Source: Anaerolineaceae bacterium (lineage in GTDB: Bacteria; Chloroflexota; Anaerolineae; Anaerolineales; Anaerolineaceae). From it: a DNA stretch of 5,015 bases. Under the pieces are notes generated by a model. It saw nothing but the letters and a program-made list of their open reading frames with translations. It was not told the origin of the DNA and did not search any database. The translations under genes and the position numbers were made by a program. Positions within the stretch are counted from its first letter, which is position 1. Every line of letters begins with the position of its first letter. Location: assembly GCA_011620445.1 (NCBI GenBank), contig WOZB01000226.1, positions 1 through 5,015 of the forward strand, written 5' to 3'. Shown piece after piece: positions 1-5,015 of this stretch.

Positions 1-296
1 TTACCTATATTTTCTTTTAAAACGTTATGATCAACATATGCTTTCAAGAGAACAGGTCTTTCACATACACTAAGTTGACTAAAGGCAACCTGGTGAAATT
101 CCCAAAAAGCCTCAAGGTCTACCGTCTCGTACAAGAATTGAAAGTGAATTTCTATGTAAAAGTGAATATCATATAGTGAGTAGTGGAATTCGACATGCTG
201 GTCTGGTCAACGAGGGATGTACAAACAAGTGTCGTGAATCATGATCTACATTAGTTTTCTTGAGGTTATTTGTAAGGGTTAGAAGCAAAGAACAAG
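1..296. other. AT-rich region with no supportable gene
   Basis: This stretch is visibly richer in A and T than the rest of the window and contains no open frame with a convincing start and ribosome binding site. A plus-strand frame at 27-176 (49 codons, ATG start) has no Shine-Dalgarno sequence and no recognisable domain. A minus-strand frame is open from 206 to the left edge but contains no ATG. The 9-bp word AAAGTGAAT occurs twice, at 141-149 and 159-167, an 18-bp period. It could be a pair of same-face protein binding sites or chance in AT-rich DNA. The promoter for pgl should lie here, but I find no convincing -35/-10 pair close to position 297. Confidence 0.5.
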
Positions 297-1043
297 ATGG
301 CAAACAAAGTTTGGATCAACAATTCTATTGAGGACCTCAACAAAGCGGCTGCGGCGAATATCGCTGACATTCTATCAAAAGCAGTTCGGCTTCGAGGAGC
401 TGCCAATCTTGCCCTTTCGGGTGGGTCCACTCCAATGGGCCTCTACCAAACGCTATCTCAAGATTATTATCGGGAGCTAATACCCTGGAATAAAATCCAT
501 TTTTTCTGGGGTGATGAGCGCTGCGTTCCGCCGGACCATCCAGAAAGTAATTATAAACAGGCGCTTGATCATCTTCTCAGCCATATCCCTGCCATTCTGG
601 AAAACATTCACCGGATTAAGGGAGAACTCGGCCCGGATGAAGCAGTTTCGGACTATATTCAAGTTCTGTCGGGTTTTGCCCAAGGCAAATACCCCTGGCC
701 AGTATTTGACGTAACATTGATGGGTATGGGTGAGGACGGCCATACTGCCTCTCTTTTTCCCGGAACGGTGGAGCCGTTGGAGACTGTAACCCCAGTCATT
801 CAGGTAAATGCCGCATATCAGGACCGCCCATCGAGACGCATCACGTTAACAGCGGCTGTGTTTAACTCATCAAGAAATATTATCTTTCTTGTAACGGGTG
901 AAAAAAAAGCAAAAACACTTGAAATCGCGCTCTCAGATCGCCGCGATCCTGTGAACTTCCCGGTTCAAAGGATCAAACCGACTCACGGGAATACCATTTG
1001 GTATCTCGATTCAGAAGCAGCAAAATTTCTAAAGGAACGGTAA
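297..1043 (+). CDS. pgl: 6-phosphogluconolactonase
   Basis: This cytoplasmic enzyme hydrolyses 6-phosphoglucono-delta-lactone to 6-phosphogluconate, the second step of the oxidative pentose phosphate pathway. The 248-residue protein is full length for the DevB/SOL-type family. It shows the phosphate-binding SGGSTP motif at residues 41-46, GDERCVP at 72-78 and the signature GMGEDGHTASLFP at 143-155. That signature contains the family's conserved Asp147 and His149, His149 matching the proposed catalytic histidine. RITLT at 181-185 and TGEKKA at 200-205 are also typical, and the C-terminal WYLD agrees with the family end. ATG 297 is the only possible start because an in-frame TAA lies at 273-275; its Shine-Dalgarno is weak (only GAAG at 282-285). 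The gene runs into the SDR gene 70 bp downstream with no terminator between them, so co-transcription is likely. The neighbouring pathway genes zwf and gnd are not in the window. The family call is firm. Confidence 0.96.
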   Translation: MANKVWINNSIEDLNKAAAANIADILSKAVRLRGAANLALSGGSTPMGLYQTLSQDYYRELIPWNKIHFFWGDERCVPPDHPESNYKQALDHLLSHIPAILENIHRIKGELGPDEAVSDYIQVLSGFAQGKYPWPVFDVTLMGMGEDGHTASLFPGTVEPLETVTPVIQVNAAYQDRPSRRITLTAAVFNSSRNIIFLVTGEKKAKTLEIALSDRRDPVNFPVQRIKPTHGNTIWYLDSEAAKFLKER

Positions 1044-1113
1044 TCACCTAGACAGGTTTATTGGCCAAATCGAGAACAATATTCTTCTATAAAGCAACGG
1101 AAAGAGGTTAAAA

Positions 1114-1839
1114 ATGGACGAGCACAAGAAATTTGAAAACAGAGTGGTTGTAATCACCGGAGCAAGCGGAGGGCTTGGCAGTGTGGTTTCGCGTCAATTC
1201 GCGCGGAGCGGTGCAAAATTAGTCCTGGTTGGTCAACACATTGAAAAGCTCGATTTATTGGGAAATTCTCTGGAAATTCCAAGGCAGCAATGGATTTCCG
1301 TAGCGGCCGATCTTACACAAGAAAAGGCTGCCGCGGAAGTATTGAAAGCCGTGATTACTAATTTTGGTCATATTGACATCCTTATCCATCTGGTAGGTGG
1401 CTGGATAGGGGGCAAATCACTTTCTCAGGTGAGTTCTGAGGAGCTTGATGAAATGATGAAGCAGCATATCTGGTCGACCTTTAATGTTACACACGCTTTA
1501 GTGCCAAAATTGATCGAAAACAAGTGGGGCAGGCTGATTATTGTATCTTCCCCAAGCGTGGCTAATCCTCCCGCGAATGGATTACCATATTCCATTGCAA
1601 AGTCAGGACAAGAAGCCCTGATGCTTACCCTTGCCGAAGAACTTAAAGGAACTGGTGTGACCGCGAATATTCTTCGTGTTCGCGCAATCGATGTAAATAA
1701 CGAGAAGGTGCTAAATCCGTCTGTAAAAAATGCCCACTGGACGACCCCCGCGGAGATCGACGCAGCCATGGAATACCTCTGCTCTGAAGAAGCCGGTACT
1801 GTGAATGGGGCGCGCATCCCACTGTATGGAGGCGCTTAA
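1114..1839 (+). CDS. SDR family NAD(P)-dependent oxidoreductase
   Basis: This is a classical short-chain dehydrogenase/reductase of 241 residues with a single Rossmann domain, expected in the cytoplasm. The substrate cannot be told from sequence. The dinucleotide-binding motif TGASGGLG is at residues 15-22 and the adenine-contacting DLT at 66-68. The catalytic Ser146, Tyr159 and Lys163 lie in the usual S-x12-Y-x3-K spacing (YSIAK at 159-163). Three places depart from the textbook family: the NNAG motif is replaced by HLVGG (92-96), the tetrad Asn appears as His118 in QHIWSTF, and the usual PG after the active site reads RVRAID (188-193). The core residues are intact, so an active enzyme is likely. 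ATG 1114 is preceded by AGAGG (1103-1107) at six bases, a good ribosome binding site. It probably shares a transcript with pgl and ends at the hairpin at 1982-2010. Co-location with pgl hints at sugar metabolism but does not prove it. Confidence 0.93.
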   Translation: MDEHKKFENRVVVITGASGGLGSVVSRQFARSGAKLVLVGQHIEKLDLLGNSLEIPRQQWISVAADLTQEKAAAEVLKAVITNFGHIDILIHLVGGWIGGKSLSQVSSEELDEMMKQHIWSTFNVTHALVPKLIENKWGRLIIVSSPSVANPPANGLPYSIAKSGQEALMLTLAEELKGTGVTANILRVRAIDVNNEKVLNPSVKNAHWTTPAEIDAAMEYLCSEEAGTVNGARIPLYGGA

Positions 1840-1864
1840 CAAGGCCGGAGGCTTGTAAACTATT

Positions 1865-1904
1865 GCCTAATCTGCTCAAATCCCGCCCAATCCGCTCAAA
1901 TCCT
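1865..1904. repeat. two-copy 20-bp tandem repeat
   Basis: Two adjacent 20-bp units, 1865-1884 and 1885-1904, match at 17 of 20 positions, and all three differences are C/T transitions. Both contain GCTCAAATCC. A third unit begins (GCC at 1905) but does not continue. The repeat sits between the end of the SDR gene and the terminator, in sequence with no coding role. It may be a small tandem duplication or the edge of a larger degenerate repeat family. No function can be assigned. Confidence 0.7.
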
Positions 1905-1981
1905 GCCAAGGGTGTGATCGTTTTATTACAGATAGATCCTTTTTAACCTCCAGGCAGTGAAACCCGTGATACGAAGGGAAC

Positions 1982-2010
1982 GAAAACCACCCGCTTTACA
2001 GGTGGTTTTC
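1982..2010. terminator. bidirectional hairpin terminator between convergent genes
   Basis: The arms GAAAACCACC (1982-1991) and GGTGGTTTTC (2001-2010) form a perfect 10-bp stem around a 9-base loop. The A-run on the left and T-run on the right give a U-tract when read in either direction. It lies 142 bp after the SDR stop and 28 bp after the stop of the minus-strand lipoprotein gene, so it can end both converging transcripts. The U-tract is only four bases, so strength is uncertain. Confidence 0.8.
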
Positions 2011-2038
2011 ATGATCCTTGTTATATTTCCGCGATGGT

Positions 2039-2935
2039 TCAATCCATCGCGCAGCGGAAGCCGAGGTTGTTGCTGCTATGGAAGTTGGGGTCGAAGCTGC
2101 GTGAGCTGATGAGAAGATTCAGCGGGGCGCTATCCCAGCCGCCTCCGCGCACTACCCGGTAGAGGTCCGAAGGTCCGCCTGTGAGGGCTGCTTCAGGGGC
2201 ACCAGGGCGGTAATCGGGAACGTAACGGCTGGCGGTCCACTCCCAAACGTTGCCCGCCATATCCAGCACACCGTAAGGGCTGGCCCCGCCAGAATAACGG
2301 CCAACTGGCTGCGTGTCTTCCGTGCAATTTTCAAGGCTGGCAGCTTGCCGGGCGTTGACAATGGCACAAACGGGGCTTTCATCGCCCCAAGGGAAGGTAT
2401 TCGGCTTTTCAGTTCCCCGGGCGGCTTTCTCCCATTCCGCTTCGGTGGGCAGACGTTTGCCCGCCCAAGTGCAGTAAGCGGTGGCCTGTTTCCAGGATAC
2501 ATAGATCACAGGAAAATCGGCAAATTCAGGATTGTCAAAGTACTGCTCGCGGGTTTTTGATGCGATGGAACTGGGGGCTGTGCAGACCCCGGCCTGGACG
2601 CATTCAGCATATTTGGCATTGGTTACTTCGAATTTGTCGATTTTAAATTCTGGCAGCTGGACGGATTGAGATGGTAGTTCGTCCGCGGCGCAGCCCAGGC
2701 TGTCGTTATGGGCCGGGTCGCAACCCAGCCAGAAATTGCCCGCCTTGATGGTCACCATCTCTGAGGTGTCAAAGGTTTCTGATGGTGGGGCTGGTGTTTG
2801 GGCCGGCGTTACAGTAGGCAAATCACAACATCCAGTCGTAGGGGGAAGGGTAGCATTGGGAGGTAATGGCATCGGGCCGGTTTGGCACGCGCTCAGCAGC
2901 AAAACGCAAATGATCAATACAAGGGAGGTTTTAAT
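2039..2935 (-). CDS. SUMF1/FGE-like domain lipoprotein
   Basis: This is a predicted exported lipoprotein of about 298 residues. Numbered from the ATT at 2935-2933, it has a signal peptide, MKTSLVLIICVLLLSAC, with a lipobox (LSAC) and lipidated Cys17. A Pro/Thr-rich linker (about 21-55) follows, then a formylglycine-generating-enzyme (SUMF1) type domain to the end. Domain hallmarks are MVTIKAGNFWLG (60-71), KIDKFEVTNAKYAECV (98-113), PVIYVSWKQATAYC (142-155), GKRLPTEAEWEKAARG (159-174), DMAGNVWEWTASRY (225-238), VVRGGGWDS (261-269) and LGFRCAMD at the end. The paired active-site cysteines of true FGE, which follow the RGGSW motif, are absent here (GGGWDSAPLNLLISSRS). Sulfatase activation is therefore unlikely, and a structural or ligand-binding role is more plausible. 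Several other cysteines suggest disulfides outside the cytoplasm. Start choice: AAAGGAG (2949-2943) is seven bases before ATT 2935 but only one before TTG 2941. An ATG at 2974 lies almost at the predicted transcription start. An annotation program would probably choose 2974, 2941 or 3136. Confidence 0.85.
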   Translation of the reverse strand: MKTSLVLIICVLLLSACQTGPMPLPPNATLPPTTGCCDLPTVTPAQTPAPPSETFDTSEMVTIKAGNFWLGCDPAHNDSLGCAADELPSQSVQLPEFKIDKFEVTNAKYAECVQAGVCTAPSSIASKTREQYFDNPEFADFPVIYVSWKQATAYCTWAGKRLPTEAEWEKAARGTEKPNTFPWGDESPVCAIVNARQAASLENCTEDTQPVGRYSGGASPYGVLDMAGNVWEWTASRYVPDYRPGAPEAALTGGPSDLYRVVRGGGWDSAPLNLLISSRSFDPNFHSSNNLGFRCAMD

Positions 2936-2942
2936 GGGCAAA

Positions 2943-2949
2943 CTCCTTT
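2943..2949 (-). promoter_or_regulatory. Shine-Dalgarno site that decides the lipoprotein start
   Basis: Read on the minus strand, AAAGGAG at 2949-2943 is a near-consensus ribosome binding site. It sits seven bases before the in-frame ATT at 2935-2933, which opens directly on a textbook lipoprotein signal peptide. The other in-frame candidates fit worse: TTG 2941 starts one base after the site, and ATG 2974 lies upstream of it. Confidence 0.65.
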
Positions 2950-2986
2950 CAAGGCAGGTACATGGGTAAAACATGGCCTTTTGATG

Positions 2987-2992
2987 ATTATA
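2987..2992 (-). promoter_or_regulatory. candidate -10 box for the lipoprotein gene
   Basis: The minus strand reads a consensus TATAAT at 2992-2987. No good -35 stands at 17 bases; TGGAAA or TTGGAA lie 19-20 bases upstream. Transcription would begin near 2980, giving a leader of about 45 bases before the proposed ATT start and only about six before ATG 2974. This placement also argues against the longer frame reaching 3136, which would begin upstream of the promoter. Confidence 0.5.
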
Positions 2993-3066
2993 GTGTGCAA
3001 TTATTAACGTTTTTCCAATTGCGCTTTTGAAGAGAAGGCAATTTATTTTGCGGGCGGGCCAGGTGC

Positions 3067-3072
3067 TAAAAT
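3067..3072 (+). promoter_or_regulatory. candidate -10 box for the flavodoxin gene
   Basis: TAAAAT at 3067-3072 matches the -10 consensus at five of six positions and lies 30 bases before the TTG start. The -35 region is weak (TTATTT or TATTTT around 3043-3049). It faces away from the lipoprotein promoter, so the roughly 70 bp between the two -10 boxes may be a shared divergent control region. Confidence 0.3.
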
Positions 3073-3102
3073 AAATCAAGCCATCATGGAAGAGAGGGCA
3101 GA

Positions 3103-3624
3103 TTGGACAAAAAGATTTTGATCGCCTACTTTTCACGTGCGGATTACAACTACGTGCATGACCGCCTGGTCAATTTAGCCGTCGGCAACACCGAGGTAGC
3201 CGCAAGGATGATTGCCGATCTCACCGGAGGGCAGCTCTTCAAAATCGAACCGCTCATCAAGTACTCTGCAGACTACACAACCTGCACGGAAGAAGCCAAG
3301 CAGGAACTTCGCGCCAAAGTTCGCCCGCCGCTCAGCGACTATCTGCCCGGCATAACGGAATTCGACATCATTATCCTGGGTTTTCCAAATTACTGGGGCA
3401 CCATGCCAATGCCGGTTTGGACTTTCCTTGAACAATTTGATTTTTCCGGAAAAACAATCCTGCCGCTCTGCACGCACGAGGGCAGTGCCATGGGGAACAG
3501 CGAAAAAGACCTAAAGAGCTTGTGCCCTGGGGCAGATGTACGTAAAGGTTTGGCCATCCGCGGCAGCGACGTGCAGGAGTCTAAAAGTAAGATAGAAACC
3601 TGGCTAAAAGCACAGGGTTTGTAA
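3103..3624 (+). CDS. flavodoxin family protein (YwqN-like)
   Basis: This is a 173-residue cytoplasmic FMN-binding flavodoxin-fold protein of the kind often annotated as a flavodoxin or NAD(P)H-dependent oxidoreductase. The fold opens with KILIAYFSRA (4-13). An insertion then places the phosphate-binding part GNTEVA at 28-33, as in other members of this subgroup. LTGGQLFKIEP (40-50), FDIIILGFPNYWGTMPMPV (87-105) and LCTHEGSAMG (122-131) form the flavin-binding loops, and CPGADVRKGLAIRG (141-154) is the conserved C-terminal block. The length is normal and nothing is truncated. The start is TTG 3103 with GAGGG (3094-3098) four bases upstream. It is the only usable in-frame start, because TAA at 3067-3069 closes the frame and no ATG or GTG lies between. 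The electron partner is unknown. It is divergent from the lipoprotein gene and 104 bp ahead of the AKR gene in the same direction. Confidence 0.92.
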   Translation: MDKKILIAYFSRADYNYVHDRLVNLAVGNTEVAARMIADLTGGQLFKIEPLIKYSADYTTCTEEAKQELRAKVRPPLSDYLPGITEFDIIILGFPNYWGTMPMPVWTFLEQFDFSGKTILPLCTHEGSAMGNSEKDLKSLCPGADVRKGLAIRGSDVQESKSKIETWLKAQGL

Positions 3625-3656
3625 GTAATTAAAATGCTGGTATGAGTGGACGGTGG

Positions 3657-3695
3657 GATAATTGAATGCAATACAGCGTGCAGATGCTGTAGTGC
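3657..3695 (+). promoter_or_regulatory. possible promoter and operator dyad before the AKR gene
   Basis: GATAAT at 3657-3662 resembles a -10 box. Starting five bases later, GCAATACAGC (3668-3677) and GCTGTAGTGC (3686-3695) form an inverted repeat with 9 of 10 positions matching around an 8-base centre. The dyad would cover the transcription start, the usual place for a repressor such as a MarR-, TetR- or HxlR-type protein, and ends 33 bases before the ATG. No clear -35 box is visible. It could instead fold as an RNA hairpin, but no U-tract follows, so a terminator for the flavodoxin gene is unlikely. Confidence 0.4.
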
Positions 3696-3713
3696 CGGAT
3701 TGACTGGGATTAA

Positions 3714-4700
<987 letters not shown>

Positions 4701-4751
4701 GGCCCAAGCCTCCAATAGTAGGCGGATAGTGTTCCTCACTACACATATCAG

Positions 4752-4773
4752 GAACGCCCAGAAATGGGCGTTC
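4752..4773 (+). terminator. hairpin terminator after the AKR gene
   Basis: GAACGCCCA (4752-4760) and TGGGCGTTC (4765-4773) form a perfect 9-bp GC-rich stem closed by a GAAA tetraloop, a stable GNRA type. TGTGTTT follows as a modest U-rich tail. It lies 51 bp after the AKR stop and is well placed to end that transcript. Confidence 0.75.
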
Positions 4774-4959
4774 TGTGTTTAAGGGTAGTAGAAAACCAAG
4801 ATTAAACCATTGGGCATTTACCAAAAAGGGAGTGGCTACATGCCCAGCATGATAACTGCGCCAGTATCAGCAGATTCGATTTATTAAGTAGAGAAGAAGG
4901 TAACCCAAACTGTTGAATTTTGACATAGATTTGGTAGTCAAGTGATTGCGATTTGATCT
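4774..4959. other. intergenic stretch with no gene
   Basis: I see no coding frame with a start and ribosome binding site here. A 7-bp inverted repeat, TGGGCAT (4811-4817) and ATGCCCA (4840-4846), is separated by 22 bases and is probably chance. The stretch shows no similarity to the AKR piece that begins at 4960, so one side of that boundary was lost or replaced. Confidence 0.5.
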
Positions 4960-5015
4960 CTAGCTGGCGGCCGTGTCAATCAGGCGGTAACCGGCCTTGA
5001 GGGCCTCAAGCACGC
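4960..5015 (-). pseudogene. truncated second aldo/keto reductase fragment, continues past the right edge
   Basis: Read on the minus strand from 5013, the codons give VLEALKAGYRLIDTAAS and then TAG at 4962-4960. This is the conserved early region of AKR1/AKR5-type reductases (the 2,5-diketo-gluconate reductase group), where the family reads GYRLIDTAASYGNE. The Asp of the tetrad is present. The stop falls on the codon for the catalytic Tyr. The sequence after it does not resume the AKR pattern in this frame (it would read RSNRNHL), nor did I find it in another. The gene's 5' end lies outside the window and its remaining two-thirds or more appear to be missing, so this is a remnant rather than a simple nonsense mutant. 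It belongs to a different AKR subgroup from the gene at 3729-4700, which reads [10 protein letters not shown] here. The call rests on only 17 residues. Confidence 0.6.

Noticed and set aside
27..176. A 49-codon plus-strand frame with an ATG start and a basic product ending in KVNFYVKVNII
   Set aside because: There is no Shine-Dalgarno before the ATG and no recognisable domain, and the opposite strand is open over the same bases, so chance in AT-rich DNA is the simpler explanation.
1..206. A minus-strand frame open for about 68 codons from the TGA at 209-207 to the left edge
   Set aside because: It contains no ATG and only poor TTG starts, with no ribosome binding site and no family I recognise. 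It could be a gene remnant, but the evidence is too thin to annotate.
1840..1856. Short hairpin right after the SDR stop (CAAG with CTTG)
   Set aside because: The stem is short with a bulge and no U-tract follows; the hairpin at 1982-2010 is a far better terminator.
3086..3121. ATG at 3086 as start for the flavodoxin gene
   Set aside because: It is in a different frame and reaches TGA after 11 codons; the TTG at 3103 is in frame and has a GAGGG site.
2936..3136. N-terminal extension of the lipoprotein frame back to 3136
   Set aside because: It would start upstream of the TATAAT box, overlap the flavodoxin start, and bury the signal peptide behind 67 residues, which does not fit a lipoprotein.
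4960..4962. TAG recoding as a common explanation for both AKR stops
   Set aside because: After this TAG the sequence does not resume AKR similarity, unlike at 4245-4247, so readthrough would not restore a protein here.

Overview
The window comes from a bacterium of moderate GC content. It carries two parts of ordinary housekeeping and redox metabolism and several signs of gene decay. The lipoprotein with a Thr/Pro-rich linker and an SUMF1-type domain, together with the YwqN-like flavodoxin and the aldo/keto reductase, would fit Chloroflexota (Anaerolineae-like). That assignment is inference from protein style only; there is no rRNA or other marker gene here. Layout, left to right: bases 1-296 are AT-rich with no gene I can support. 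A plus-strand pair follows: 6-phosphogluconolactonase (pgl, 297-1043) and a short-chain dehydrogenase/reductase (1114-1839), 70 bp apart with no terminator between them. Next is a convergent intergenic region with a two-copy 20-bp tandem repeat (1865-1904) and a symmetric hairpin terminator (1982-2010). On the minus strand lies an SUMF1/FGE-like lipoprotein gene (2039 to about 2935), divergent from a plus-strand flavodoxin-family gene (3103-3624). A plus-strand aldo/keto reductase (AKR) gene (3729-4700) comes next, interrupted by an in-frame TAG, and ends at a GNRA-loop hairpin terminator (4752-4773). The last stretch holds no gene until the right edge. There, a minus-strand piece of a second, different AKR stops exactly where its catalytic tyrosine should be (4960-5015). 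How the genes relate: Pgl serves the oxidative pentose phosphate pathway, which makes NADPH, and the SDR, flavodoxin and AKR are nucleotide- or flavin-dependent redox proteins. The lipoprotein is exported and has no evident link to them. The plus-strand redox genes do not form one operon, because the minus-strand lipoprotein gene and its terminator separate them. I see no phage, CRISPR, toxin-antitoxin, transposase or other obvious new system. The points most worth a second look are the two interrupted AKR genes within about 700 bp, the apparent ATT start codon of the lipoprotein gene, and a near-perfect 28-bp dyad next to a possible -10 box in front of the AKR gene.
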